Assembly: GCF_047160095.1 (NCBI RefSeq)
Contig: NZ_AP038785.1
Coordinates: 496,001-560,000 of the forward strand
Direction: 5' to 3'
From: Rodentibacter abscessus
GTDB lineage: Bacteria > Pseudomonadota > Gammaproteobacteria > Enterobacterales > Pasteurellaceae
Length of the DNA stretch: 64,000 nt
Made by a program: the position numbers and the translations under genes. The notes beneath the pieces were generated by a model. The model was not told where the DNA came from. It did no database searches and saw nothing but the letters and a program-made list of their open reading frames with translations. Shown here in pieces: positions 1 through 8,074 of the stretch (the stretch's first letter is position 1; the number at the start of each line of letters is the position of its first letter).

Positions 1-1
1 C

Positions 2-208
2 TTTGCGGGCATTCCACAAAATTCGCACTTCTATTTCGTACATAGTTATGCGGTGTTACCCAATCAGTACACGATAGCTACCTGTGATTACGGTATCCCA
101 TTCTCCGCTGCTCTACAAAAAGGGAATTTCTACGGCGTACAATTTCACCCCGAACGCTCGGGTAAAGTCGGTTCGCAATTATTGCGTAATTTTATGGAAA
201 ATCTGTGA
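2..208 (+). CDS. hisH: Imidazole glycerol phosphate synthase glutaminase subunit HisH, 3' end only
   Basis: The gene enters from the left edge; only the last 68 residues are present. HisH hydrolyses glutamine and passes ammonia to HisF, the cyclase subunit, in histidine biosynthesis. The frame reads YFVHSYAV, with the conserved histidine region, then GVQFHPERSG, which carries the catalytic His and Glu of class I glutamine amidotransferases; the nucleophile Cys lies outside the window. It stops at TGA shortly before a perfect 13-bp hairpin. In a normal his operon hisA follows at once; here two unrelated genes intervene. Identity is clear from the C-terminal motif and from hisA and hisF downstream. 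Confidence 0.9.
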   Translation, partial: FAGIPQNSHFYFVHSYAVLPNQYTIATCDYGIPFSAALQKGNFYGVQFHPERSGKVGSQLLRNFMENL

Positions 209-224
209 GCAAGATCGCAAAACT

Positions 225-254
225 CATATAACTGTTTTTATAAACAGTTATATG
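225..254. terminator. Perfect 13-bp hairpin after hisH
   Basis: CATATAACTGTTT and AAACAGTTATATG flank a 4-base loop (TTAT). It is AT-rich and followed only by TTTG, so it is a weak terminator at best. It marks the left junction of the stretch inserted into the his operon. Confidence 0.4.
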
Positions 255-298
255 TTTGCTAAAATGCTGTTGATTTATCCATAATTAAAGGAAATAGA

Positions 299-1153
299 AT
301 GAGCGAAGTAAAATTATTTGAAAATCAACAGGTGCGATCTGTGTGGGATAACGAGCAGGAAGAATGGCTATTTAGCGTGATTGATATAGTAGCCATTTTA
401 ACTGAAAGTGATAAGCCTCGGGATTACTGGTATCGTGTGAAAAAACGGATGTCAGATGAAGAAAGATCTGAGTTGTCGACAATTTGTCGACAACTGAAAC
501 TAAAATCTTCTGATGGAAAATTTTATAAAACCGACGTGGCTGATATGCAAGGCATTCTCCGTATTATTCAATCCATTCCTAGCCCAAAAGCCGAGCCTTT
601 TAAAATGTGGCTAGCAGAGGTTGGGAAAGAACGTTTAGATGAAATTGTTGATCCGGAACTCACAATTGACAGAGCCTTACAAGCTTATCTGCAAAAAGGC
701 TATTCTCGAGAGTGGATTAATCAACGCCTGCAAGCCATTCAAGTTCGCAAAGAACTTACGGATACTTGGCAAGACCACGGCGTTCAAGCAGGGCGGGAAT
801 ATGCAATTTTAACCGATGAAATTACTCAGGCGTGGTCGGGAATGAAAACCCGAGAATATAAGGATTTCAAAGGGTTAAAAAAGGAAAATTTGCGAGATAA
901 TATGTCCACTACAGAACTGGTGCTGAATATGCTTGCCGAAGCTGCCACCAAAGATATTACCCAAATCAGTCACCCTCAAGGATTAGAAGCAAATCGCCAA
1001 GTCGCTAAACGAGGGGGAAATGTGGCAAAAATTGCCCGTCAAAGTTTAGAACAAGAAACAGGACAACCCGTCATTACTCGCAAAAATGCGATTGATTTTG
1101 CCCGCCTGTTAAGGGTGGTAAGTCAAAAAATTGAGGATAAAAGCAATAAGTGA
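299..1153 (+). CDS. BRO-N domain protein (phage antirepressor-like)
   Basis: This 284-residue protein starts with a BRO-N domain (about residues 1-110; VKLFENQQVRSVWDNEQEEW, FSVIDIVAILTES, then a FYKTDVADMQGILRIIQS segment). Such domains bind DNA and are typical of phage antirepressors and some stand-alone chromosomal genes. The C-terminal half, rich in charged helices (TREYKDFKGLKKENLRDNMS, then a RQVAKRGGNVAKIARQSLE stretch), resembles the tail of DinD-like proteins. AAAGGA lies 7 bases before the ATG. There are no other phage genes nearby, so it looks like a solitary cargo gene between hisH and hisA. The cellular role is unknown; a damage-response or regulatory role is inference. Confidence 0.75.
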   Translation: MSEVKLFENQQVRSVWDNEQEEWLFSVIDIVAILTESDKPRDYWYRVKKRMSDEERSELSTICRQLKLKSSDGKFYKTDVADMQGILRIIQSIPSPKAEPFKMWLAEVGKERLDEIVDPELTIDRALQAYLQKGYSREWINQRLQAIQVRKELTDTWQDHGVQAGREYAILTDEITQAWSGMKTREYKDFKGLKKENLRDNMSTTELVLNMLAEAATKDITQISHPQGLEANRQVAKRGGNVAKIARQSLEQETGQPVITRKNAIDFARLLRVVSQKIEDKSNK

Positions 1154-1211
1154 TTAAAGTTAAATAAAACCTTGAATATATAAGCCTTTTAATTATAGTA
1201 GGAAAAGAAAA

Positions 1212-1715
1212 ATGTTAGCAGATGCTTTACTTATTATTGATATGCAAAATGCGGTTTGTTTTCAGCAAGAGAAAATTTATCATTTTGATGAATTAGTAAC
1301 CTTGATAAATCATCGTATTGATGAATATGATAAAAATCATAAACCGATTATTTTTGTGCAACATTCTGATAAGAATTTATTAAAAAATACCAAAGAATGG
1401 GAAATTATTGATCATTTACAAAAAAATAAAGCTGATTATTTTATTGATAAACATTTTTCCAGTGCATTTTACCAAACAGAATTAGATAACTTATTGAAAC
1501 AATTAAATATTGAAAATTTAGAAATTTGTGGGGCAGAAACGCCATTTTGTATCGAAGCAACACTCCAATCTGCTCATTTGCTTGGTTATAAATTACAGAT
1601 GAAGAAAGGAGCGACAACAACTAATTATACGCAATTTATGACGGCTGAAAATACGATTAAACATTATGAAACAATTTGGGGCTATGATCCTCGTTTTTTA
1701 ACACTATTCGAGTAA
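1212..1715 (+). CDS. Isochorismatase-family cysteine hydrolase
   Basis: The 167-residue protein has the isochorismatase/nicotinamidase fold. The catalytic triad is visible: Asp in LLIIDMQNAV near the N-terminus, Lys in DKHFSSAFYQTEL, and the nucleophile Cys in CGAETPFCIEATLQSA. Relatives hydrolyse nicotinamide, isochorismate, N-carbamoyl compounds or similar amides; the substrate cannot be read from the sequence. The gene is very AT-rich compared with hisA just downstream. It is the second of two genes inserted between hisH and hisA. A near-perfect core of the other Pasteurellaceae uptake type (CAAGCGGT followed by CAAATTT) lies just after its stop, which hints at an origin in the Actinobacillus pleuropneumoniae-type clade. 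Confidence 0.8.
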   Translation: MLADALLIIDMQNAVCFQQEKIYHFDELVTLINHRIDEYDKNHKPIIFVQHSDKNLLKNTKEWEIIDHLQKNKADYFIDKHFSSAFYQTELDNLLKQLNIENLEICGAETPFCIEATLQSAHLLGYKLQMKKGATTTNYTQFMTAENTIKHYETIWGYDPRFLTLFE

Positions 1716-1765
1716 TATCAAGCGGTCAAATTTACCTAAAATTTTACAAAAATAAGGAACAAACA

Positions 1766-2515
1766 ATGCAAACATCACAAATTATCCCCGCCCTTGACTT
1801 AATTGATGGTCAGGTGGTGCGGTTGCACCAAGGGGACTATGGCAAGCAGACAAATTATTCCTCAAATCCGACTGCTCTTTTTGCGGATTATGTGGCACAA
1901 GGGGCGAAGCAGTTGCATTTGGTGGATTTAACGGGGGCGAAAGACCCTACCAAACGCCAAACGAAGCTAATTGGCAAGATTATTCGTGCGACAAATTGTC
2001 CTGTTCAAGTGGGCGGAGGGATTCGCACCGAACAAGATGTCGCAGATTTATTAGCCGTTGGAGCAAACCGAGTTGTGATCGGCTCAACCGCTGTGAAGCA
2101 GCCTGAAATAGTGAAAGGCTGGTTTGAAAAATATGGGGCGGAGAAATTCGTGTTAGCGTTGGATGTGAATATCAATGAACAAGGCGAAAAGCTGATTGCC
2201 ATTAGCGGTTGGCAAGAAAATTCGGGCGTATCCCTTGAGGCGTTAATTAAAGATTTTCAAACGGTGGGATTACAACACGTTTTATGTACCGATATTTCCA
2301 AAGATGGAACGCTTTCTGGCTCAAATGTGGCGTTATACCGTGAAATTTGTGCAGAATTTCCCGAGGTTGCCTTTCAATCCTCTGGCGGTATCGGCTCGTT
2401 GGACGATGTGAACGCCTTAAAAGGCACAGGGGTGGCAGGCGTGATTATCGGTCGGGCATTGTTGGAAGGAAAATTCGACGTAAAAGGAGCGATTGAATGT
2501 TGGCAAAACGTATAA
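1766..2515 (+). CDS. hisA: Phosphoribosylformimino-5-aminoimidazole carboxamide ribotide isomerase HisA
   Basis: HisA is a cytosolic (beta-alpha)8-barrel enzyme that isomerises ProFAR to PRFAR in histidine biosynthesis. The 249-residue length is normal. Signature pieces are IIPALDLIDGQVVRLHQGDY with the catalytic Asp, VQVGGGIRTEQDV, the phosphate loop SSGGIGSLDD and GVIIGRALLEGKF. TAAGGA precedes the ATG. The 3' end overlaps hisF by 19 bases, which implies translational coupling. Confidence 0.96.
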   Translation: MQTSQIIPALDLIDGQVVRLHQGDYGKQTNYSSNPTALFADYVAQGAKQLHLVDLTGAKDPTKRQTKLIGKIIRATNCPVQVGGGIRTEQDVADLLAVGANRVVIGSTAVKQPEIVKGWFEKYGAEKFVLALDVNINEQGEKLIAISGWQENSGVSLEALIKDFQTVGLQHVLCTDISKDGTLSGSNVALYREICAEFPEVAFQSSGGIGSLDDVNALKGTGVAGVIIGRALLEGKFDVKGAIECWQNV

Positions 2516-3267
2516 TTCCGTGCTTGGATGTAAAAGATGGGCAAGTCGTGAAAGGCGTGCAATTTCGCAACCACGAAATTATCGGCGAAATTCAACCGCT
2601 TGCACAGCGCTATGCACAAGAAGGGGCAGATGAGCTGGTCTTTTATGACATCACTGCCTCGTCAGATGGTCGCACGGTGGATAAAAGCTGGGTGGCTCGC
2701 ATTGCTGAGGTGATTGATATTCCCTTTTGTGTCGCGGGGGGAATCAAAACCATTGAAGATGCGGAGAAAATTTTTGCTTTTGGGGCAGATAAAATTTCGA
2801 TCAATTCCCCCGCCCTTGCTGATCCAAACCTAATTAGTCGGCTAGCAGATCGTTTTGGCGTGCAGGCGATTGTAGTCGGCATTGATAGCTGGTTTGAGGC
2901 GGAAACAGGTAAATGTTGGGTCAATCAATATACGGGCGATGAAACTCGCACTCGTCAAACAAATTGGCAGCTACTTGACTGGGTACAAGAGGTGCAGACT
3001 CGTGGAGCGGGCGAAATTGTGCTGAATATGATGAATCAAGACGGTGTTCGCAAAGGTTACGATTTAGAACAACTTAAAAAAGTGCGGTCGGTTTGCCAAG
3101 TGCCTTTAATTGCTTCAGGGGGGGCAGGGGAAATACTGCATTTTAAAGACGCTTTTGAGGTGGGCGTGGACGGAGCATTGGCAGCGAGTGTGTTTCATAA
3201 ACGGATTATTGAAATTGGTGAGTTGAAAAATTATTTAACGCAATATTCCATTCCAATTCGTTTTTGA
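2497..3267 (+). CDS. hisF: Imidazole glycerol phosphate synthase cyclase subunit HisF
   Basis: HisF partners HisH and converts PRFAR plus ammonia into imidazole glycerol phosphate and AICAR, the latter feeding purine synthesis. The 256-residue barrel shows both catalytic aspartates (PCLDVKDGQVVKG near residue 11 and LNMMNQDGVRKGYD near residue 130), the PFCVAGGIKT phosphate loop and LIASGGAGE. It starts inside the end of hisA. A Hin-type uptake core (AAGTGCGGT) lies inside the coding sequence. Confidence 0.96.
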   Translation: MLAKRIIPCLDVKDGQVVKGVQFRNHEIIGEIQPLAQRYAQEGADELVFYDITASSDGRTVDKSWVARIAEVIDIPFCVAGGIKTIEDAEKIFAFGADKISINSPALADPNLISRLADRFGVQAIVVGIDSWFEAETGKCWVNQYTGDETRTRQTNWQLLDWVQEVQTRGAGEIVLNMMNQDGVRKGYDLEQLKKVRSVCQVPLIASGGAGEILHFKDAFEVGVDGALAASVFHKRIIEIGELKNYLTQYSIPIRF

Positions 3268-3279
3268 CGGGGAAATAAA

Positions 3280-3831
3280 ATGAAAGAAATAGGCTATGTT
3301 GTAGGCGGTCTTTTTATTCTCTTTTTTTGCATTGGGCTTATTCTTCCTAAGAAAAAACGAACGTATAAAAAAGAACCGTCTTATTCTCAAATGAAAGAAA
3401 ATAAATTAGATATCATCGCTAATTCTGTTTATGAAAAACAGAGCGTAATGAATAAAGAAGAATTTATTTTATTTCAGAAATTACAACAATATTTGAATGA
3501 ACACTACGCTCATCAATTTCGATTATTTATCCAAACGGGATTAGGCAGTTTTATTCGAGTAACAAAAGGCGATGCTTATAAAGTAATAGGTTATATGCGT
3601 GCTGATTTTTTGATTACCAATCGTTTTGGTATTGCGGTGGCTGTGATTGAATATCAAGGTGGGCGGCATTATCAGCATAAAAATACCGCAGAACGAGATG
3701 CCATTAAAAAAGAGGTTTGCCGCAGAAATCAAATTGAATATATTGAATTTAAGCCAAATTACGGCGAATTAGAATTTCAATTACTTGCTAAAACATTAGA
3801 CGCATATTTTAATCAGGAAAGACAATGTTAA
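3280..3831 (+). CDS. DUF2726 protein with an N-terminal membrane anchor
   Basis: The 183-residue protein begins with one hydrophobic helix (VVGGLFILFFCIGLIL) and a basic KKKRTYKK stretch, suggesting a type II or N-in anchor with a cytosolic domain. The rest matches the DUF2726 pattern: FILFQKLQQYLNEHYAHQF, RADFLITNRFGIAVAVIEYQ and a GGRHYQHKNTAERDAIKKEV stretch. DUF2726 is distantly related to restriction-endonuclease-like folds; the VIEYQGGRHYQ part resembles such a core, but activity is not established. It overlaps hisIE by 7 bases, so it has become part of the his transcription unit. It is not a histidine enzyme. Confidence 0.7.
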   Translation: MKEIGYVVGGLFILFFCIGLILPKKKRTYKKEPSYSQMKENKLDIIANSVYEKQSVMNKEEFILFQKLQQYLNEHYAHQFRLFIQTGLGSFIRVTKGDAYKVIGYMRADFLITNRFGIAVAVIEYQGGRHYQHKNTAERDAIKKEVCRRNQIEYIEFKPNYGELEFQLLAKTLDAYFNQERQC

Positions 3832-4472
3832 AAACCGACCAAATCAACTGGCAAAAAGTCGATCATTTACTCCCAGTTATCGTACAAAATATCTACACGA
3901 GCGAGGTGCTAATGCTCGGTTATATGAATGAAGAAGCCCTTGTGAAAACCCTTGATGAAAGACGAGTTACGTTTTTTTCTCGCACCAAACAACGGCTTTG
4001 GACAAAGGGGGAAACTTCAGGGCATTTTTTAAATGTGGTGGATATGAGCTTGGATTGTGATAACGATACACTCTTGATCCTTGCCGACCCGATTGGCGAA
4101 ACCTGCCACACAGGGGCGGAAAGTTGTTTCCATCAATTCAGTCAGCAAGCGGTGCAAAATTGGGCGTTTTTTGCCAAATTAGAACGCACCCTTGCCGAAC
4201 GCCAAAATGCTGACCCAGAAAGTTCTTACACCGCTAAACTTTATGCCAAAGGTACAAAGAAAATTGCTCAGAAAGTAGGGGAAGAAGCGGTGGAAACCGT
4301 GTTGGCGGCAATGGAAGGGGATCGAGAAGAGATAATTTCAGAAATAGCTGATCTGACTTATCATTTAACCGTGCTACTGCACGATGCCAATCTTGAATGG
4401 GGCGATGTGATTTATAAGCTCAATGAACGTCATCAAGGCATTGGATTACACCCTGAGGGTTCGAATAAATAA
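3825..4472 (+). CDS. hisIE: Bifunctional phosphoribosyl-AMP cyclohydrolase / phosphoribosyl-ATP pyrophosphatase HisIE
   Basis: A fusion of two histidine-pathway enzymes. The N-terminal HisI half (about residues 1-115) has FFSRTKQRLWTKGETSGH, the metal-binding DCDND and the Cys-containing CHTGAESCFHQF. The C-terminal HisE half (about residues 120-215) has SYTAKLYAKGTKKIAQKVGE, EEAVETVLAA and the helical NTP-pyrophosphohydrolase core. Together they carry out steps 2 and 3 of histidine synthesis. It is the last his gene in the window. The gene contains an 8-base CAAGCGGT motif of the A. pleuropneumoniae-type uptake sequence. Confidence 0.95.
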   Translation: MLKTDQINWQKVDHLLPVIVQNIYTSEVLMLGYMNEEALVKTLDERRVTFFSRTKQRLWTKGETSGHFLNVVDMSLDCDNDTLLILADPIGETCHTGAESCFHQFSQQAVQNWAFFAKLERTLAERQNADPESSYTAKLYAKGTKKIAQKVGEEAVETVLAAMEGDREEIISEIADLTYHLTVLLHDANLEWGDVIYKLNERHQGIGLHPEGSNK

Positions 4473-4538
4473 CGCAATTTAGATAGCTTAAATTGTGCTA
4501 TAATCCGTCCAAGTTTTATCGTTATAGAGGTTAATATT

Positions 4539-4682
4539 ATGAAAAAATTATTTCTTGTGATTGCCGGTGTGCTGATAATTTCAGCATGTGCGAATAAAGA
4601 TGTCTATTTCAATGGCTCGGAAGGTTCTCACTCTGGTATGAAATTTGATAAAAATACTCGTCATTGGGGTGTAAATAAATAA
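4539..4682 (+). CDS. Small putative lipoprotein, 47 residues
   Basis: The sequence opens with MKKLFLVIAGVLIISACANK: two lysines, a hydrophobic core and a lipobox ISAC, which predicts lipidation of Cys17 and a mature part of only 31 residues. GAGG sits 8 bases before the ATG and a strong uptake-sequence hairpin terminator follows the stop, so this looks like a real monocistronic gene. No family is recognised. The mature part is polar and glycine-rich and probably attached to a membrane in the envelope. Confidence 0.75.
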   Translation: MKKLFLVIAGVLIISACANKDVYFNGSEGSHSGMKFDKNTRHWGVNK

Positions 4683-4693
4683 TCTAATTGTTT

Positions 4694-4723
4694 AAAGTGC
4701 GGTCAATTTTGACCGCACTTTTT
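4694..4723. terminator. Hairpin terminator built from paired uptake sequences
   Basis: AAAGTGCGGTCA and TGACCGCACTTT form a 12-bp stem with a 4-base loop, followed by T's. Two Hin-type uptake cores face each other. It ends the lipoprotein transcript before cas3. Confidence 0.9.
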
Positions 4724-4818
4724 CTAGGATGAGGTTCACGTATTTAACTAAGATAGAGTGGCATCTCATATCGGTTGATAGTCGTTGAAATATTTAGAAA
4801 ATAATTGCGAGGTATCAA

Positions 4819-7068
4819 ATGGAAGACCAAGTGATTCAACCTTTTTACGCTCATTCAGGATTGCTTGAAGATCACTCTGATTGGCAAACACTGCTTTGTC
4901 ACGCTAATAATGTCGGAGCATTGGCCGCTGAGTTTGCCACCCCTTTCGCTTCGCAAGAAGTTGCTTATTATACGGGACTTTTGCACGATTTAGGTAAATA
5001 TAGTGAGCGTTATCAAAAGCGTTTGCATGGTGGAGCGAAAGTGAACCATTCCACGGCAGGGGCGAAAATTGCGGCGGAACGTTGGGGAATATTGGGTAAG
5101 ATGATGGCGTTTTGTATTGCCGGACATCACGCTGGCTTAGCAAATGGTGCTGGAGAAGGGAAGAATCGTTCTACACTCTCACAACGTTTGCAAGAGAATT
5201 TCGGTACTGCTCACAATGAACTTCCACCACTTCACCCCATTTGGCAACAAGAACTGAATTTACCCGAAAAATTACTCCCACCTTCTTTAAAACCCTCTAA
5301 AAACGAACCTTTCTTTTCTTATGCATTTTTTATTCGAATGCTCTATTCGTGTCTCGTGGATGCCGATTTTATTGATACCGAAGCATTTTATGCAAATTTA
5401 GAGAAAAAACCTATTGAACGGGGAAATTATCCGAATTTAACCGCACTTTATCAGCAGTTTAATGCCTTTATGGCAAAAATGAAAAAGCAAGACAGCGAAC
5501 TGAATCGCTTACGAAGTGAAATTTTAGATTACGCAGTTTCACAGGCAACGCAAGATACGGGCTTATTTTCACTAACCGTACCGACAGGCGGTGGCAAAAC
5601 CTTGACTTCAATGGCATTTGCTTTGGAACACGCCGAACAGCATCAATTACGCCGCATTATTTACGTCATTCCGTTCACCGGCGTTATCGAACAAAATGCA
5701 GCGGTTTTTCGTAAAGCCTTTGGTGAATTAGGCGATATTGCGGTTTTAGAACATCACAGTACTTTCGATCACGATAATTTGCCGGATAAATCCACCCGAG
5801 ATAAGTTAAAACTGGCATCAGAAAATTGGGATGCACCGATTGTCGTCACTACAGCGGTACAATTTTTTGAAAGTTTATTCGCAGACCGTTCTTCACGCTG
5901 TCGTAAGTTGCACAATATTGTAGGTAGCGTGATTATTTTAGACGAAGCGCAAATGTTACCGCTTAATTTATTGCGTCCGATTATGGCAGCGATTGATGAA
6001 TTGGCGCGAAATTACCAATGTTCCGTTGTGCTTTGTACCGCCACACAACCGGCGATTCACCAGGTGAATGGCTTTTACAAAGGCTTCGAAAACGTGCGAG
6101 AAATTGCGCCGAATCCGACCACACTTTTTGAGAAACTAAAACGCACAACCGTGCAACATATTGGCGTTCAAACAGATACCGATCTGCAAGCCAAACTCAC
6201 GGATAATCCGCAGATATTGATTATCATGAATAACCGCCGCCATGCCCGAGCCTTGTATGATTTAGTTAAAAGGTTGGACGGTGTTTATCATCTCACCACC
6301 TTAATGTGTGCCAAACACCGTTCGCAAACATTAGATGAAATTCGTCTACGCCTTAAAAATAATCAGCCTTGCCGTGTGATTGCCACATCTTTAATTGAAG
6401 CCGGTGTTGATGTAGATTTTCCATTGGTAATGCGGGCCGAAGCTGGCTTAGATTCTGTCGCTCAAGCGGCAGGACGTTGTAATCGAGAGGGTAAAAAGTT
6501 AGCAGAAGAAAGTCATGTTTGGGTTTTCCAACCTGAAGAACAATGGAAAGCACCGATTGAATTAGGGTTACTTTCCGCTTGTATGCGTTCCACTATTCTT
6601 AAACATTCCGATGACTTATTGAGTCCGCAAGCGATTAACCACTATTTTCAAGCGGTTTATGAAGTGAAAGGAGCAGAACTCGACAAACAAAAAATTTTAA
6701 AAGCATGCCATGATGCCGGCCAAAGTCTTAATTTCCCATTTCAAAAAATCGCAGACGATTTTCGGATGATCACAAACAATTTAATACCGGTCATTATTCC
6801 TTTCGAGCAAGAAGCCGAGAAACTTATAGACAGCTTACGCTATGCCGACAAAGTGGGCGGTATTTTAAGAAAACTGCAACCCTACACCGTACAAGTTCCG
6901 GAAAAATCCTTAACCGAACTCTATAAAGCCGGCAGAGTTGAAACCATCAATGAAAACAATTTCGGTAAACAGTTTTACCGCTTAATTGGAATGGATTTGT
7001 ATGATGATGTGGCGGGGTTGAGTTGGAATAATTTGGAATTTTTGAGGAGGGAAACATTAGTTTTATAG
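4819..7068 (+). CDS. cas3: Type I-C CRISPR-associated nuclease-helicase Cas3
   Basis: Cas3 is recruited by the I-C Cascade to R-loops and unwinds and degrades target DNA. The 749 residues carry an N-terminal HD nuclease (H28, H56-D57 in GLLHDLGK, H77 in NHSTAG, H103-H104 in GHHAG), then an SF2 helicase: Walker A VPTGGGKT near 254-261, Walker B DEAQ near 375-378, motif III CTATQP near 406-411 and motif VI QAAGRCNR near 549-556. All key residues look intact. It is the first gene of the cas operon. Its last codons are part of a 24-bp direct repeat duplicated just downstream, at the junction with an inserted ATPase gene. Confidence 0.96.
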   Translation: MEDQVIQPFYAHSGLLEDHSDWQTLLCHANNVGALAAEFATPFASQEVAYYTGLLHDLGKYSERYQKRLHGGAKVNHSTAGAKIAAERWGILGKMMAFCIAGHHAGLANGAGEGKNRSTLSQRLQENFGTAHNELPPLHPIWQQELNLPEKLLPPSLKPSKNEPFFSYAFFIRMLYSCLVDADFIDTEAFYANLEKKPIERGNYPNLTALYQQFNAFMAKMKKQDSELNRLRSEILDYAVSQATQDTGLFSLTVPTGGGKTLTSMAFALEHAEQHQLRRIIYVIPFTGVIEQNAAVFRKAFGELGDIAVLEHHSTFDHDNLPDKSTRDKLKLASENWDAPIVVTTAVQFFESLFADRSSRCRKLHNIVGSVIILDEAQMLPLNLLRPIMAAIDELARNYQCSVVLCTATQPAIHQVNGFYKGFENVREIAPNPTTLFEKLKRTTVQHIGVQTDTDLQAKLTDNPQILIIMNNRRHARALYDLVKRLDGVYHLTTLMCAKHRSQTLDEIRLRLKNNQPCRVIATSLIEAGVDVDFPLVMRAEAGLDSVAQAAGRCNREGKKLAEESHVWVFQPEEQWKAPIELGLLSACMRSTILKHSDDLLSPQAINHYFQAVYEVKGAELDKQKILKACHDAGQSLNFPFQKIADDFRMITNNLIPVIIPFEQEAEKLIDSLRYADKVGGILRKLQPYTVQVPEKSLTELYKAGRVETINENNFGKQFYRLIGMDLYDDVAGLSWNNLEFLRRETLVL

Positions 7069-7108
7069 TCAAATAATTAGAAGTATTAGTCTTATAGTCA
7101 AATAATTA
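7056..7108. repeat. 24-bp direct repeat at the cas3 / ATPase junction
   Basis: ATTAGTTTTATAGTCAAATA plus ATTA (7056-7079) recurs with one mismatch at 7085-7108, a 29-base period. The first copy contains the last cas3 codons and stop; the second lies before the next gene's ribosome binding site. It looks like a local duplication made when the downstream gene was inserted. Confidence 0.85.
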
Positions 7109-7122
7109 ATAGAGGTCTTGTT

Positions 7123-8043
7123 ATGGAACGTTCACGTCTTGTGCGTATGCACATTCAAAATATTGGTTGTATTGGTAATGAAGGTTTAACCGTAGAGTTA
7201 GATAATATTGTCTGTTTAGTTGGTGCTAATAATGCTGGTAAAACAACGGTACTGCGTGCATATGAACTAGCTATTCAACAGGAAAAGTTAAAACCTGGAG
7301 ATATCAATCAAAATGCAAACGGAGAAAATGCAATTGTTGAATTATGGGTTCATATTCCTAAAAATGCAGGAAATATTGATGAAAAATGGAAAGAAGAGGA
7401 AGATGGATTATTATTAGTAAGATCTAAATGGGAATGGTCTGCAGAGGGAGGTAAACCTATTCGAACTACATGGGATCCTAAAGAAAATGATTATGCCGAT
7501 GATGGTAAAGCCGCAGGTCTAGATACTGTTTTTAATAGTCGACTACCAAAACCCTTTCGAATAGGTTCTTTAGATAACCCTCAAGAAGAACATCAGAAAC
7601 TATTAGAATTGGTGTTAGAGCCAATCCTTAGTAAATATAAAGGAATTATGGAAGATTCAGAATCTGAATTAAGTAAAAAACTACAAGAGGTTAAAGATTT
7701 AGCTAATAAACCAATATCAGAGCTTAGTGAAGATATTAAGAACGTTCAAGAGAAAATTAATTCATCATATAACAAGATTTTTAGTAATTCTAATATACGC
7801 CTTGATATTGCAGTAGGAGATATAGGGTTTGATCCTAAAAAATCTTTACTGTCAGGTTCAAGGATTAATGTTGAGGAAGCTAATAATTTAGCTAGATGGG
7901 ATCAACAAGGTACAGGATCACAAAGAGCTTTATTTTGGTCAATATTGCAAGTAAGGTCTGAATTAGCTAGAAATTTAGATATACAAAAAGGTATTGAATC
8001 TGATAAAGAAAAACTAAAAAAAACTAGAAGCAAAGCCAAATAA
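7123..8043 (+). CDS. OLD-like AAA ATPase, N-terminal part of a frameshifted gene
   Basis: The N-terminal 306 residues carry an RecF/SMC-type ATPase start: LVRMHIQNIGCIGNEG, then Walker A LVGANNAGKTTVLRAYE near residues 35-50. A charged helical insert follows (about 180-225), as in OLD (overcoming lysogenisation defect) family nucleases. The frame is lost after an A8 tract at 8016-8023: with one A fewer it would read on (KLEAKPNKTSKDTKE) into the downstream frame. The gene is much more AT-rich than the cas genes on either side and sits where cas5c would normally follow cas3. As it stands it lacks Walker B and the nuclease domain. A GAGG motif precedes the ATG. Confidence 0.8.
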   Translation: MERSRLVRMHIQNIGCIGNEGLTVELDNIVCLVGANNAGKTTVLRAYELAIQQEKLKPGDINQNANGENAIVELWVHIPKNAGNIDEKWKEEEDGLLLVRSKWEWSAEGGKPIRTTWDPKENDYADDGKAAGLDTVFNSRLPKPFRIGSLDNPQEEHQKLLELVLEPILSKYKGIMEDSESELSKKLQEVKDLANKPISELSEDIKNVQEKINSSYNKIFSNSNIRLDIAVGDIGFDPKKSLLSGSRINVEEANNLARWDQQGTGSQRALFWSILQVRSELARNLDIQKGIESDKEKLKKTRSKAK

Positions 8044-8074
8044 AACCTCAAAAGATACAAAAGAGATTGAAAGA

